From Halovivax asiaticus JCM 14624 (lineage in GTDB: Archaea; Halobacteriota; Halobacteria; Halobacteriales; Natrialbaceae), in the NCBI RefSeq assembly GCF_000337515.1, contig NZ_AOIQ01000002.1:1-64000 (forward strand): a stretch of 64,000 nucleotides of DNA, in the 5' to 3' direction. Both the position numbers and the translations under genes were made by a program. Position 1 is the first letter of the stretch. Every line of letters begins with the position of its first letter. Shown in pieces: positions 26,078-36,372 of this stretch. The notes under the pieces are model-generated. The model was given only the letters and a program-made list of their open reading frames with translations, made no database searches and had not been told where the DNA came from.

Positions 26078-26262
26078 GGGGTCAGACACGAGGCCACATC
26101 GCCGAACCCGGTGGACTGAAGTCGGGCGGACAGCGCAGCCGTGGACCGAGTCGGGCTGGGTACCAGCGTCGTAACTGACCTGCACGTGTTCCTACGGGAA
26201 ACACTCACGCGGGCTGATGCCCGTAGAGAAAGGCATTTTACGCGGCCGGTGTAGGTTCGGGT

Positions 26263-26841
26263 ATGAGCAATCCCCCGACCGAGTTCTACTCGGCGGAACG
26301 CTGGCAGAACTGGATCGACCGACTCGACGACGAAGAGATCGACCCCGAGGACGAGTCCTCGGCCAGATTGCTGCTCAACCTGCAGGACGATACGGCCATC
26401 GCCGTCGCCAAGATCGTCGCCGCCTACGACGATGGCGAGCTCGACGAGGAGACGACGCTCGAAAAACTCGGCGAAGTCAGAGAGATCGTCCTCTCCGAGG
26501 TCGACATCGACGACGAGGAGACGCTCATGCTGGTCGACGGCGTCCAGACGAGTCTGGTCTGTGTCTTCTACGCCGCCGAGGAGTACGTCGCCGGCGGACC
26601 CGCCGACGACGCGAGCGTCGACGAGTACGTCCGGGCCGCCGCGGACGCCGAAGCCGAGGAAGAACTCGACGCGGCACTCGGTTACGCCGCACAGGCGGGA
26701 ACGCTCGTTTTCGACGACGAAGACGTCGATATCTCCGTCGCCGAGGACATCGAGTACGGCCTCGTCACCGAGTGGGTCAATGGGCTAGACAGCCTCCAGA
26801 GTGCCATGAGCGATCCGGAGGTCGTCGAGGAGGACGAGTAG
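26263..26841 (+). CDS. DUF2150 family haloarchaeal protein
   Basis: 192 residues, very acidic and mostly helical, no signal peptide. FYSAERWQNWIDRL near the N-terminus and ARLLLNLQDDTAIAVAKIV match the DUF2150 family as I know it, restricted to haloarchaea and of unknown function. A TATA-like CATTTTAC is about 28 bases upstream, giving a leaderless mRNA. The next gene starts about 50 bases downstream with its own promoter. Confidence 0.85.
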   Translation: MSNPPTEFYSAERWQNWIDRLDDEEIDPEDESSARLLLNLQDDTAIAVAKIVAAYDDGELDEETTLEKLGEVREIVLSEVDIDDEETLMLVDGVQTSLVCVFYAAEEYVAGGPADDASVDEYVRAAADAEAEEELDAALGYAAQAGTLVFDDEDVDISVAEDIEYGLVTEWVNGLDSLQSAMSDPEVVEEDE

Positions 26842-26889
26842 GGGGAGCCGGCCGCCACACGTTTAACTGATCGGGACTTTCTTCCGTGC

Positions 26890-29097
26890 ATGCCCGCCGA
26901 GGGTCGGGAGCGCGCCGTCACCGTCGTTATCGGAGCGGTGCTCATGTTCGGCCTGCTCGTGTCGGCCCTCGCCCTCTACCAGGCCAACGTCGTTCCGACA
27001 GAGAACGAACAGACCGAGTGGGACCACCAGAACGACGTCGAGGCCGAGCTCGTTGACGTGCGGAACGCGATACAGAACACGAACGGCGGCTCCGACGCGC
27101 GGACGCTTTCGGTCACCCTCGGTACGTCCTACGAACCTCGGACGTTCGCCATCAACCCGCCACCTGCCGCCGGACGGCTATCGGCGGTCGAAGCCGACTC
27201 GCCGATCACGATCGACGGCGCTGGGGCGTTAGACGAGATTGACGGAGCGAATCCGACCTCGCTCCAGACGAGTTTCCTCAGGTACGAACCGGGGTACTAC
27301 GAGTACGAGTCCGCCCCTGTCACGACGATCGAACACTCCCTCGTCTACAACGAGTTCGACGATGGAAACGTGACGATCGCCGACCAGCGGCTGTTTTCCA
27401 GAAATGCCGTCTCGCTCACCGCCCTCGACGGTGAGTGGAGCAAACATGGTCGCGCTGCCGAGTCGATCGACGTGACACAGTTGGATGGCCGGGTTCAGCG
27501 CACCATTCGGGACCGCAGTGACCTGAACGTGACTATTCCGACACAAAACCCAACTCACTGGGCGAAGACGTTGCGCGATAACGGCGTCGACGACTATGCC
27601 GATCTTACGGTCGGTTCGTCGACGGTCTCCGTCGATTATAACGACAACGAAACCGACCCGATTACCCTCTCGATCTCTCGTGTCGGTGTCGGATCGAACG
27701 GTGAATCGACGGGCCAACTAGATGGCATTAGCGACGGATCCGGCCAGTACGACCTCGTCTGGAACAAGACGGACGTACAGATGGACACGTCGGGCGATAC
27801 TGAACACTTCGAAGTGACGGTTACCGACGGACGAACCGGCGGGCCGGCCCAGAACACGCCGATAGATATCTACGCCTCACACACCGGAGACCTCTCTGTC
27901 TCCGCGGACAACCGCACCGATGGATCCGGCGTTGCTACCGTAACGGTAGAAACAGACGATACGGAGAGCGGCCAGGCAAGCCTCCACGCAGCCGTCGGCA
28001 TCTCATCCGCCCGGAGTAGTATTACGGTCGGTGATGGCGGCGGGGCACCCCCGTCCGAGCCAACTCTCGAGGTTCACCCGGTCACGATCTCGGATACTGA
28101 CAGCGAGACGCAGTTCCCCGTCGACGTGACCGTAGAGGAGACGAACGGGGTCGCAACCGAGGGACTATCGGTCGGGGTGACTGTCGAGGCACCGAACGGA
28201 ACGGTCGTCTACGACGAATCGATGTCGGTCGCCGAGATTACGGGTGAGACGACGACCGTCACGTTCGGCGAAGACGGCGGGACGTCGCAGCTTGGTCCAT
28301 TCGAGGCTGGCAGTCCGTACACGGCGACGGTTACGACGGACGCAGACAACGCAAATCCGGCAACGGTGACTGACACGTTCGCCGTTCAGGCGGCCAGCTC
28401 ACCGGCCGAATTCGACGTGAGTGACGTTTCTACCGACAGTACCACGCAGACGATTACGTTCAATTCGGACGCGGTCGGCAACAAGGACGAGGTGACGATC
28501 GATCTCTCAGCTGCTCAGGGTGGGGTAATCGATTACACCGGTGCGACGGTATCCGTGACGAGCGGTCAGAACGTGGAATACGTGACGTACGATCCGTCGA
28601 CCGACGAGATTCGGCTGTCACCACAGGGCAACAGTGGTGGACCGTTGACGATCGAAGTGACTGGCATCGACGTGGTGGGTGATGCCGGCCAATCGGCCTC
28701 GATCGGTTACAGTGACACCCTCGGCACCAGTGATACGGACACTGTTACGATTGAACAGGGCGTTCCATCGTTCGAGTCGCTCGAAGCGACGGCGAACGTC
28801 GACGGGCAACTGTGGATCTGGCCATACACTAACTCGGTCACGGTCGACTACACTATCGACGCCCCCGATTCAGTCTCTCGAGTCACGACGACTATCTACG
28901 ACAGTTCCGGTTCACCGATCGGTTCGCGTCGACAGACCTCCCCGGCGAGCCCCTTTACGGTCTCACTCGACTCGTCACAGTTAGAGTCGGTCGATGTCGA
29001 GATCGCCCTCGAATCGTCTGCCGGAAGTCGGTGTTTGCAGGGAACTGTCGACGTTGGGGGGACGATCACGCGCTCGGACTTCAGTGAGTGCTCCTGA
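26890..29097 (+). CDS. large exported protein with pilin-like N-terminus and Ig-like repeats
   Basis: 735 residues. The N-terminus GRERAVTVVIGAVLMFGLLVSALALYQ (about 5-31) is a short basic region followed by one long helix, as in haloarchaeal pilin-like/DUF7289-type proteins. The rest is outside the cell: Ser/Thr/Asp-rich, beta-sandwich. It has Big-1-type features (about 300-370: TDGRTGGPAQNTPIDIY and DGSGVATVTVETD) and further CARDB-like units. Many N-x-S/T sites could be glycosylated. There is no C-terminal anchor; the only two Cys residues are near the C-terminus. It is monocistronic. It could be a surface or pilus-associated protein. Confidence 0.75.
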   Translation: MPAEGRERAVTVVIGAVLMFGLLVSALALYQANVVPTENEQTEWDHQNDVEAELVDVRNAIQNTNGGSDARTLSVTLGTSYEPRTFAINPPPAAGRLSAVEADSPITIDGAGALDEIDGANPTSLQTSFLRYEPGYYEYESAPVTTIEHSLVYNEFDDGNVTIADQRLFSRNAVSLTALDGEWSKHGRAAESIDVTQLDGRVQRTIRDRSDLNVTIPTQNPTHWAKTLRDNGVDDYADLTVGSSTVSVDYNDNETDPITLSISRVGVGSNGESTGQLDGISDGSGQYDLVWNKTDVQMDTSGDTEHFEVTVTDGRTGGPAQNTPIDIYASHTGDLSVSADNRTDGSGVATVTVETDDTESGQASLHAAVGISSARSSITVGDGGGAPPSEPTLEVHPVTISDTDSETQFPVDVTVEETNGVATEGLSVGVTVEAPNGTVVYDESMSVAEITGETTTVTFGEDGGTSQLGPFEAGSPYTATVTTDADNANPATVTDTFAVQAASSPAEFDVSDVSTDSTTQTITFNSDAVGNKDEVTIDLSAAQGGVIDYTGATVSVTSGQNVEYVTYDPSTDEIRLSPQGNSGGPLTIEVTGIDVVGDAGQSASIGYSDTLGTSDTDTVTIEQGVPSFESLEATANVDGQLWIWPYTNSVTVDYTIDAPDSVSRVTTTIYDSSGSPIGSRRQTSPASPFTVSLDSSQLESVDVEIALESSAGSRCLQGTVDVGGTITRSDFSECS

Positions 29098-29170
29098 CCG
29101 GTCCCGGGGATCGACGATTGTCGAAATCACGAACGACAATATGATATAGCTCCTCGGATACACTCTCACT

Positions 29171-30508
29171 ATGACCAGTGTCGGTATCGACGCGATCGAG
29201 ATCTGGACGGGGAACCTCGAACTGGACCTCCCCAACACGTTCGCCCCGGCGCAGGGGAAAGATCCGGAGTACTATACGAAGGGCATCGGGCTCAACGCGA
29301 GTTCGTTCCCGGACAGCTACGAGGACATCGTCACGATGGGGGCCAACGCAGCTTACCGGCTGATGGAACGCAAGGGCCTCGAACCGGCCGATATCGGCCG
29401 TATCGACGTCGCGACCGAGAGCTCGTTCGACAAGTCCAAGCCGATCTCGACGTACGTCGCGGGCTGTCTGGAACAGGTCTACGACGGGGACTTCCATCAC
29501 GCGAACAAGGGCGAGCGCAAGTTCGCCTGTATCGCCGGGACCCAGTGCCTCGACGACGCCTACAACTGGATCCGCGCGGGGCGCAATCGCGGACGCGCGG
29601 CGCTCGTCATCGCGACGGACACGGCGCTGTACGAACGCGACGACCCCGGTGAGGCGACTCAGGGTGCCGGCGCCGTGGCGATGTTGATCGACGAGGATCC
29701 GGCAATCGTCGAGTTGACGACCGACCAGGGCTACGGCAGCGCCGACGAGACGGACTTCCTCAAACCCCAGCAGCAGTTCCCGAGCGTCGACGGCAAGCGC
29801 TCGATGCAGGTCTACCTCGCCCGCATGCGCGAAGCACTGGAGGACTACGAACGCGTCGCGGGCGACAGTCACCCGGACGACTTCGCGTACGTCCCGTTCC
29901 ACACCCCGTTCCCCGGCATGGTGCGCAAGGCCGCCGTCCTCGCGTATCGCCACTCCATCCGAAACACGCCGATCGAGGACGAACTCGCCGAGGAGATCGG
30001 CCGCCAGCCCCGCCGCGAGGCGTTCGACGACGAAGAGGCCTACGAGGAAGCAGTCCGCGAGTACATGGACGCGTTGAAAGAGACCGATCTCTATCAGGAG
30101 TGGTACGCCACCACGATCGAACCGACTCTCTCGATCTCCCGCGAGGTCGGAAACTGGTACACCGGCTCGGTCCACGTCGCTCGGACGTCCGCGCTCAAGC
30201 ACGCGCTGGAGAACGATATCGACCTCGTCGGCGAGACACTCGGTGTCGGTTCCTACGGCAGCGGTGCGCAGGCGGAAGTCCACGGCGAGGTCGTCGTCGA
30301 GGGCTGGCGCGACGAGGTGGCGGCGATCGACATCGACGACCAGCTCGACGCGCGTCGGTCGATCACCTTCGAGGAGTACGAATCGATCCACGACGCCCAC
30401 AACCACGACAAAGACGTCGAACCGGCCGAAATCACCACGCCCGAGAACGAGTTCGTCTTCGATGGCTGGGGCCGGATGGGCGAGCGGACCTACCGGTTCG
30501 TCGAGTAA
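29171..30508 (+). CDS. hmgB: hydroxymethylglutaryl-CoA synthase
   Basis: 445 residues. It condenses acetoacetyl-CoA and acetyl-CoA to HMG-CoA in the mevalonate route to archaeal isoprenoid lipids. The catalytic triad can be placed at Glu83 (ATESS), Cys120 (FACIAGT) and His244 (PFHTPFP). The halophilic form is longer than methanogen enzymes (~350), with an acidic helical insert (about 270-310). A GATATAG box about 27 bases upstream gives a leaderless start at 29171. Confidence 0.95.
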   Translation: MTSVGIDAIEIWTGNLELDLPNTFAPAQGKDPEYYTKGIGLNASSFPDSYEDIVTMGANAAYRLMERKGLEPADIGRIDVATESSFDKSKPISTYVAGCLEQVYDGDFHHANKGERKFACIAGTQCLDDAYNWIRAGRNRGRAALVIATDTALYERDDPGEATQGAGAVAMLIDEDPAIVELTTDQGYGSADETDFLKPQQQFPSVDGKRSMQVYLARMREALEDYERVAGDSHPDDFAYVPFHTPFPGMVRKAAVLAYRHSIRNTPIEDELAEEIGRQPRREAFDDEEAYEEAVREYMDALKETDLYQEWYATTIEPTLSISREVGNWYTGSVHVARTSALKHALENDIDLVGETLGVGSYGSGAQAEVHGEVVVEGWRDEVAAIDIDDQLDARRSITFEEYESIHDAHNHDKDVEPAEITTPENEFVFDGWGRMGERTYRFVE

Positions 30509-30595
30509 CTCGCGACGGTTTCTCCGGGCTGACGTGTTAGCGATCGGCCACAATCTATCAGAGGACTAATGTGAGGGGCGCCAACACGTAGTGGC

Positions 30596-31762
30596 ATGGC
30601 TGCGACCCGTGACTCGCCCGACTGGTTCACCGAACAACCCGGGCTGACTGCGCTCGCGCTGGTCAGCGTCTTTCTCGCGTTCCTGGTGATCGTCCCGTAT
30701 CTCCAGTACGTTCTCTTCGGCGTCGTCCTCGCGTATATCGCCTACCCGGCTCAACGACGACTGGAGCGGTACATCCGCCCGACGTTCGCGGCACTGGTGG
30801 TCGTCGTCGCCACGGTCGTCGCCCTGTTACTCCCGCTCGTGTACCTGTTGACCGTCGCGTTTAGACAGGGTGTCCTCGTCGTCGAGTGGATTCGAGAAGA
30901 ACAGATCAACGTCGAGACGATCGAACAACTGTTGGAGAGCAATGGCTACGCCGTCGACCTCGTGGAACTGTACGAGGCCAATCAGGACCGGATCGCCTCG
31001 GCGATTCAGCAACTGACCGACGGGGCGATCGACCTCGTCGGCGGCCTCCCAAACATGTTCATCGGGCTGACGATAACGACGTTCGTCCTGTTCGGTTTGC
31101 TTCGTGACGGGGCTCGTCTCGTCGCGTGGATCCAGTGGGTCATCCCCGTCGACGACGAGGTCCTGGCCGACCTGCAGGAGGGGATCGACGAACTCATGTG
31201 GGCCTCGGTAATCGGCAACGTGGCAGTCGCGGTGATCCAGGCCGTCATGCTCGGTGTCGGCCTCTGGGTCGCGGGCGTTCCCGCCGTGATCTTCCTCACC
31301 GTCGCGACGTTCGTTCTGACGCTCTTGCCGCTCATCGGCGCCTTCGGGGTCTGGATCCCAGCAGCGCTCTATCTCCTCGCGACCGGTAGTACGACGGCTG
31401 GGGCGGCGATGGTGGGCTACGGCTTGTTCGTCACCCTCTCGGACTCGTACTACCGCCCGGCCATCATCGGCCAGACCGGCGGCTACAACGCCCTCATCGT
31501 CATCGTCGGCATCTTCGGTGGACTCGTCGCCTTCGGTGCTGTCGGCTTATTCCTCGGCCCCGTCGTTCTCGGTGCGACGAAGCTCGTCCTCGACAGCTTC
31601 GCCCGGGCCCGGACGGGGACGGAGCCGCCAGGTGCGGTTGCCGACGATGCTGGGGGTCCGAAGTCGGGCTCGAGTGCGACTCCACTTGATAACCCGTCGG
31701 GCGACGAACCGGTGGACGGTACCGACTCTGACTCCCAGGAATCGACGGATCGAACCGGCTGA
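30596..31762 (+). CDS. AI-2E family transporter (PF01594-type membrane protein)
   Basis: 388 residues, with about eight membrane helices arranged as in the AI-2E/YdgG family: a pair of N-terminal helices (LALVSVFLAFLVIV...LFGVVLAYIAYPAQRR), a long amphipathic middle, and the ALIVIVGIFGGLVAFGAVGLFLGPVVL end. Bacterial members export autoinducer-2 or act as Na+/H+ antiporters; the haloarchaeal substrate is unknown. The C-terminal ~60 residues are polar and acidic. It is a single-gene unit. Confidence 0.9.
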   Translation: MAATRDSPDWFTEQPGLTALALVSVFLAFLVIVPYLQYVLFGVVLAYIAYPAQRRLERYIRPTFAALVVVVATVVALLLPLVYLLTVAFRQGVLVVEWIREEQINVETIEQLLESNGYAVDLVELYEANQDRIASAIQQLTDGAIDLVGGLPNMFIGLTITTFVLFGLLRDGARLVAWIQWVIPVDDEVLADLQEGIDELMWASVIGNVAVAVIQAVMLGVGLWVAGVPAVIFLTVATFVLTLLPLIGAFGVWIPAALYLLATGSTTAGAAMVGYGLFVTLSDSYYRPAIIGQTGGYNALIVIVGIFGGLVAFGAVGLFLGPVVLGATKLVLDSFARARTGTEPPGAVADDAGGPKSGSSATPLDNPSGDEPVDGTDSDSQESTDRTG

Positions 31763-31914
31763 GTACCCGGACGAGCGACCGAGACGGATCTCGAAAGAGG
31801 TGCGTTCATTATCCCCCCGTGGCTAGCCTCTAGTACTGTGTACCGTCACGTCGCCGACGCAGTGTCTGGCGGAGGGTTCGAACCGACGGCGAACTGGCGG
31901 CACCGAACGTAACA

Positions 31915-33252
31915 ATGTACGGATCACGCACGACGGGGAGTCCGTACGCTCCTCACACGGACACGGAGACGGTGGCCATGCTCGATGCGGTCGGGGTCGA
32001 CTCGGAGGAAGCGCTCTTCGACATTCCGGAGCCGGTGCAGTTCGACGGTGACTTCGGAATCGACGCCCGATCGGAACGAGCAACGCGCCAGCTGGTCGAA
32101 TCGATTCTCGAACGAAACGACGACCTGGTCGAACTGCTCGGTCGCGGCCACTACGGCTACTACATTCCCTCGCTGGTCGACCACCTCTCGGACCGCTCCG
32201 AGTTTCTCACCTCGTACACGCAGTACCAGCCGGAGGTCTCGCAGGGCTTCCTGCAGGCGCTCTTCGAGTACCAGTCGATGCTCGTGGAGTTGACGGGCCT
32301 CGAGGTCGCTAACTGCTCGATGTACGACGCCGCGACGGCGCTCGGCGAAGCGGCGACGCTCGCCGACCGACTTCGCTCGGTCTCGGGCTCGGTCGTCCTC
32401 GTTCCGGAACTGCTCGCGGCAAACAAGCGTTCGACGCTCGGCAACTACGTGGCGGGGACGGATCTCACCGTCGAGACGTACCCGATGGTCGACGGCGCGG
32501 CCGACCTCGACGCGATCGCCGATCGGCTGGACGGGGACGTCGTCATGCTGTACGCCGAGAACCCGACCGTTCGCGGGACGATCGAACCGGGACTCTCGAC
32601 ACTCGGCGATCTCGCGACCGAGTCGGATTCGCTGTTCGTCCTCGGTTCCGACCCCGTTGCCCTCTCGCTGCTCGAACGGCCGGCCGACGTCGGCGCCGAC
32701 GTCGTGATCGGTGACGCGAGCGTCCTCGGGCTGCCGACCGCCTACGGCATGGGCCTCGGCCTCTTCGCGACGCGTGAGGACTACCTGCGTCAGGTTCCCG
32801 GCAGACTGGTGGGTGCGAGCGAAGACGGCGACGACCGTCGCGCCTACACGCTCACCCTCCAGACGCGCGAACAACACATCCGTCGAGAACGGGCGACGAG
32901 CAACATCTGCACGAACCAGGCCTGGGTGGCGCTGCGGACGGCGATCCACGCCGCCGCGCTCGGTCCGGACGGCCTGGTCGATCTGGCGACGCGCGACGTC
33001 ACCCGAGCGCGCGAACTTGCCGAGCGCGTCGACGACCTCCCCGGCGTTACGGCGCCGGTTCACGACCGACACCACGTGCGTGAGTTCGTGGCTCGTGTCG
33101 ACGGAGCCGCATCGACGATCGCCGCCGATCTCGAGGACCACGGGTACGCGGTGCACACCCTCGGCGAAGACGAACTCCAACTCTGCGTCGCTGGCGCGAC
33201 GGACGACGAACTCGACGGGTTCGTCGACGCCCTCTCGGAGGTGGTTCGATGA
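31915..33252 (+). CDS. gcvPA: glycine dehydrogenase (decarboxylating) subunit 1
   Basis: 445 residues; the N-terminal half of the split P protein. GSPYAPHT near the N-terminus, [28 protein letters not shown] and [10 protein letters not shown] are typical. It lacks the PLP lysine, which is in subunit 2. Together the subunits decarboxylate glycine and load the aminomethyl group on GcvH. Its stop overlaps the gcvPB start by four bases (ATGA), so the two subunits are translated in step. Confidence 0.96.
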   Translation: MYGSRTTGSPYAPHTDTETVAMLDAVGVDSEEALFDIPEPVQFDGDFGIDARSERATRQLVESILERNDDLVELLGRGHYGYYIPSLVDHLSDRSEFLTSYTQYQPEVSQGFLQALFEYQSMLVELTGLEVANCSMYDAATALGEAATLADRLRSVSGSVVLVPELLAANKRSTLGNYVAGTDLTVETYPMVDGAADLDAIADRLDGDVVMLYAENPTVRGTIEPGLSTLGDLATESDSLFVLGSDPVALSLLERPADVGADVVIGDASVLGLPTAYGMGLGLFATREDYLRQVPGRLVGASEDGDDRRAYTLTLQTREQHIRRERATSNICTNQAWVALRTAIHAAALGPDGLVDLATRDVTRARELAERVDDLPGVTAPVHDRHHVREFVARVDGAASTIAADLEDHGYAVHTLGEDELQLCVAGATDDELDGFVDALSEVVR

Positions 33253-34769
33253 GTGACGATAGCGGGTCAGCCGAGATTCGCCACGACCAGGCTCGCTGGT
33301 CGACGAACGGAACGTACGAACCCCTGCTCTCGGAGAAGGACTCGACGGAGATCGCGGTGGACGCCGACGCGGCTGGCCTCCCCGACGAACTGACTCGTGA
33401 CTCGGTCGAGCTGCCGAACCTGTCCGAATCGGAACTGGCGCGTCACTATACGAGACTCTCCCAGCAGACCTACGGCATCACCAGCGGGCCGTACCCGCTC
33501 GGGTCCTGTACCATGAAGTACAACCCGACGTTCACCGAGGACGTCGCAGCGCTGCCGGGCGCGGCGGTTCACCCCGACCGGTCGGAGGGGTCCACCCAGG
33601 GGACGCTAGAACTCCTGTACCGGCTGCAGGGCTACCTCGCTCGCATCGGCGGGATGGACGCCGTGACCCTCCAGCCACCCGCGGGGGCGGCCGGCGAGTT
33701 CGTCGGCATTCGGGTGGCTGCGGCCTACCACGAACACAACGGCGAGAGCCACCGTGACGAGGTCATCGTCCCCGAGAGCGCCCACGGGACGAACTTCGCA
33801 ACGGCGGCGCTGGGCGGATACGACGTCGTCTCGCTACCGAGTGACGAGAGCGGCCGCGTGGATCTCGAGGCGCTGGAGGCAGCCCTCTCTGAGAACACCG
33901 CCGCGCTCATGCTCACGAATCCGAACACCCTCGGGCTCTTCGAGCGCGACATCCAGACGATCGCCGAGATGGTCCACGACGTCGGCGGACTACTCTACTA
34001 CGACGGGGCGAACTTAAACGCCCTCCTCGGGCGAGCCCGCCCCGGCGACATGGGCTTCGACGTGATGCACTACAACGTCCACAAGACGTTCGCGACGCCC
34101 CACGGCGGCGGCGGTCCCGGTGCCGGCCCTGTCGGCGTCGTTTCCGAACTGGCGCCGTTCTTGCCCGCACCGCGAGTGCGCGAGGCCGACGCGGAGTCGG
34201 CGGACGGTCCGCGGGAAGCCGACGGCCCCGATCCGACGACCGACAGCACCGACGCGATCTACGAATTGTTCGACCCCGAGCACACGATCGGCACGGTCCA
34301 CGGTTTCCAGGGCAACTGGCTCGTCCTGGTGAAAGCCTTCGCCTACATCGCCCGGCTGGGCGACGAGGGACTCGCGGACGCGAGTGCGAAGGCGGTGCTC
34401 AACGCGAACTATCTGGGGAGCCAGATCGACTACGAGATCCCCTACGGACCGTTCCACCACGAGTTCGTCGCGAGCGCGGGCGAGCAGGACGCCGCCGACG
34501 TTGCCAAACGGATGCTGGACTACGGCGTCCACCCGCCGACGACGAAGTGGCCCGAGATCGTCTCGCAGGCGCTCATGACCGAGCCCACGGAGGTCGAGAC
34601 CAAGTCCACGCTCGACCAGCTCGCTGCCGCGTTCAACGCGGTGGCCGAGGAGGACGACGCGACGATCGAGGCCGCGCCGAACCGAACGACGGCCAAGCGC
34701 ATCGACCAGACGAGCGCCGCGCGGAACCCGCGACTGTCCTGGCAGGCGCTCGACGCGGACGACGAGTAG
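33249..34769 (+). CDS. gcvPB: glycine dehydrogenase (decarboxylating) subunit 2
   Basis: 506 residues. PLP-binding lysine in [18 protein letters not shown], plus [10 protein letters not shown] and [14 protein letters not shown]. It has an acidic haloarchaeal insert (about 310-335, with [14 protein letters not shown]) that lengthens it relative to bacterial subunit 2 (~480). It is coupled to gcvPA through ATGA. With gcvT and gcvH at 20.7-22.2 kb the P1, P2, T and H components are all encoded in this window; lipoamide dehydrogenase is not. Confidence 0.96.
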   Translation: MSDDSGSAEIRHDQARWSTNGTYEPLLSEKDSTEIAVDADAAGLPDELTRDSVELPNLSESELARHYTRLSQQTYGITSGPYPLGSCTMKYNPTFTEDVAALPGAAVHPDRSEGSTQGTLELLYRLQGYLARIGGMDAVTLQPPAGAAGEFVGIRVAAAYHEHNGESHRDEVIVPESAHGTNFATAALGGYDVVSLPSDESGRVDLEALEAALSENTAALMLTNPNTLGLFERDIQTIAEMVHDVGGLLYYDGANLNALLGRARPGDMGFDVMHYNVHKTFATPHGGGGPGAGPVGVVSELAPFLPAPRVREADAESADGPREADGPDPTTDSTDAIYELFDPEHTIGTVHGFQGNWLVLVKAFAYIARLGDEGLADASAKAVLNANYLGSQIDYEIPYGPFHHEFVASAGEQDAADVAKRMLDYGVHPPTTKWPEIVSQALMTEPTEVETKSTLDQLAAAFNAVAEEDDATIEAAPNRTTAKRIDQTSAARNPRLSWQALDADDE

Positions 34770-34876
34770 GAGGCCGGGACGCGATTCGTGCGACCGTAGC
34801 CGTATTGAACGAGCTGAGCTCAGTCGTTGGCATATTCTCTCAGCGAACGGGGAGCGAAGTCGAACGTCTCGACAGT

Positions 34877-35230
34877 TCAATCGGCGATTCCGGTTGGTGA
34901 GTCACCAGCAAGGAACGTAGACAGGGTCGAGTGCGCTTGAATTACTTGCTCGGTTGGTTCCACGAGTTGGCGCTCGGCGTCGTAGGTTACGTGCCCCTTC
35001 GCGGCCAACTTCGGGAGGTGGATGTGATACAACGCGGTACGGATCTCCGTGAGCACGGCCTCGGATGCCTCCGTGATGGGGGTCTGATGAATGTCCGTGA
35101 AGATGGCATTCGAAAGCTCGTCGATCGTCATCGACCGCTGTTCTTCCGCGAGCGTCCGGATGGCGATTCGGCAGTACTGATTACGACACAGGTCGAGTAT
35201 CGAATCGATGGCGACCGGAGTCTCGCTCAT
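34877..35230 (-). CDS. small winged-helix protein (DUF7344-like)
   Basis: 117 residues. Helical N-terminus with CRNQYCRIAIRTLAE, then MTIDELSNAIF and a wing-like YHIHLPKLAAKGHVTYDAERQLV: the R-x-x-x-L / DELA / LHH-x-LP-x-L / G-x-x-x-YD pattern of haloarchaeal DUF7344-type winged helices. ATG 35230 was chosen as the start of the conserved part; the frame extends to 35257. It lies 58 bases downstream of an HTH-10 regulator on the same strand. A related protein (50964-51278) also lies next to an HTH-10 regulator. DNA binding is likely; targets unknown. Confidence 0.75.
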   Translation of the reverse strand: MSETPVAIDSILDLCRNQYCRIAIRTLAEEQRSMTIDELSNAIFTDIHQTPITEASEAVLTEIRTALYHIHLPKLAAKGHVTYDAERQLVEPTEQVIQAHSTLSTFLAGDSPTGIAD

Positions 35231-35288
35231 GACACGAATGCAGCCGACCCACGGCAATCACGGTGACTTTTTCGTGTACAAATCCCTT

Positions 35289-35957
35289 TTATGTATCCGA
35301 CTGGGGGCGAACTGTAAGGGCCGAGAGCGTGCTCCCCAGGATGTGTTTGATCCCTCCTCGGAGGCGAGAGCCGACGGCCTGTTGTGAGATGCCGAGTTCC
35401 TCGCCGAGGGCTTCGAGCGTGACTTCGCGAGGAGACTCGAAGTACCCGCGTTCGTGGGCGAGCACCAGTGCCTCTTGCTGGGTGTCGGTGAGGGAGGCTT
35501 CGGTCGCCGTTTCGACCGGCGTGAGCGCGTGCAACTCCGTCAACGTGATCGGGATGTCCAACTCTCGACATCGTCGTTGAAAGGCAGCGAGATCGTCCCG
35601 ATCGTCACCGCGTATCTCGAACGTCCACTGCTGGTCCGTCCCGGTGACCTCGATCAGTGGCACCTCCGTCTCTGCCAGTACCGTTAGTACGTCGTCGTAG
35701 TTCAGCGCCCACTCGACACGTAACAGGTACTCGTCCTCGACGGAGTCGACGAACTGAATCTCCGTTACCCCCGGATGCTCGGTGAACGCGCCCTCGATGT
35801 CGTCGACTTCGGTTCCCCGCACCCAGAAGTAAGGGATAACCACGTCCTGTGCAGGAATGAGTCGCTCGAGCGTTATCTGTACGTTCGGCAACTGATCGAA
35901 CACCGTTCCCAGGGGAAACTGGTCCGACGGAACCGTGAACGTCGCCTCGGTAGCCAT
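35289..35957 (-). CDS. HTH-10 (bacterio-opsin activator type) transcriptional regulator
   Basis: 222 residues. A beta-rich N-terminal sensor part (about 1-150) precedes the C-terminal HTH-10 domain, starting LTDTQQEALVLAHERGYFESPREVTLEALGEELGISQQAVGSRLRGG. The family includes Bat, which controls bacterio-opsin. ATG 35957 was chosen because MATEATFTVPSDQFPLG fits the conserved start of this family and the frame upstream is poor. It is followed by a DUF7344-like gene. Confidence 0.88.
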   Translation of the reverse strand: MATEATFTVPSDQFPLGTVFDQLPNVQITLERLIPAQDVVIPYFWVRGTEVDDIEGAFTEHPGVTEIQFVDSVEDEYLLRVEWALNYDDVLTVLAETEVPLIEVTGTDQQWTFEIRGDDRDDLAAFQRRCRELDIPITLTELHALTPVETATEASLTDTQQEALVLAHERGYFESPREVTLEALGEELGISQQAVGSRLRGGIKHILGSTLSALTVRPQSDT

Positions 35958-36312
35958 CGTTCGTCCTATCGGCTTCCAACTGTTTAGGCCTGGTACTGAT
36001 TGTCTTGCGTTCATGCCGTCACCGTTCCCGCATGCCCGATCATTCGACCGATGACGGACCCTTCGGGCCATCCACGACAGGCCCTGTTCCGGCCAGTATC
36101 GAGATTCGGAGAAACGGGTGTGCGTGGACTGCTGGCCGCCCTTGGAATGGTGGAATTCGAGATGGAACACCCACCTCGAAGTGACCCTGCGTAGGAAAGC
36201 CGGGCTCTCCGGCTCGCCACTCGGTTTTAAACCGTTGGCTGTGACCACGGCGGATTGCGTTTTCGCGATTCCGGCTGTACGTAGTGAACTAATTTCCATA
36301 ATTGCACAGCCG

Positions 36313-36333
36313 AGTACGCTCCCAGTGGGAGTA
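36313..36333. repeat. weak inverted repeat
   Basis: GTACGCTCCC-AGT-GGGAGTAC folds with CTCCC/GGGAG and GTAC/GTAC paired around one bulged G. It lies just upstream of the stronger inverted repeat. Confidence 0.35.
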
Positions 36334-36345
36334 CGAGAGCCGTAT

Positions 36346-36372
36346 CGTGTTCCGGCGTGTCGCCGGAACACG
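36346..36372. repeat. perfect 11-bp inverted repeat, 5-base loop
   Basis: CGTGTTCCGGC and its exact complement flank GTGTC. No T-run follows, so it is not a plain terminator; it could be a protein-binding palindrome, a structured RNA or the trace of a small element. Confidence 0.5.

Noticed and set aside
29081-30553. 490-codon minus-strand frame
   Set aside because: Shadow of the HMG-CoA synthase gene.
31924-33180. 418-codon minus-strand frame
   Set aside because: Shadow of gcvPA, which has clear family motifs on the other strand.
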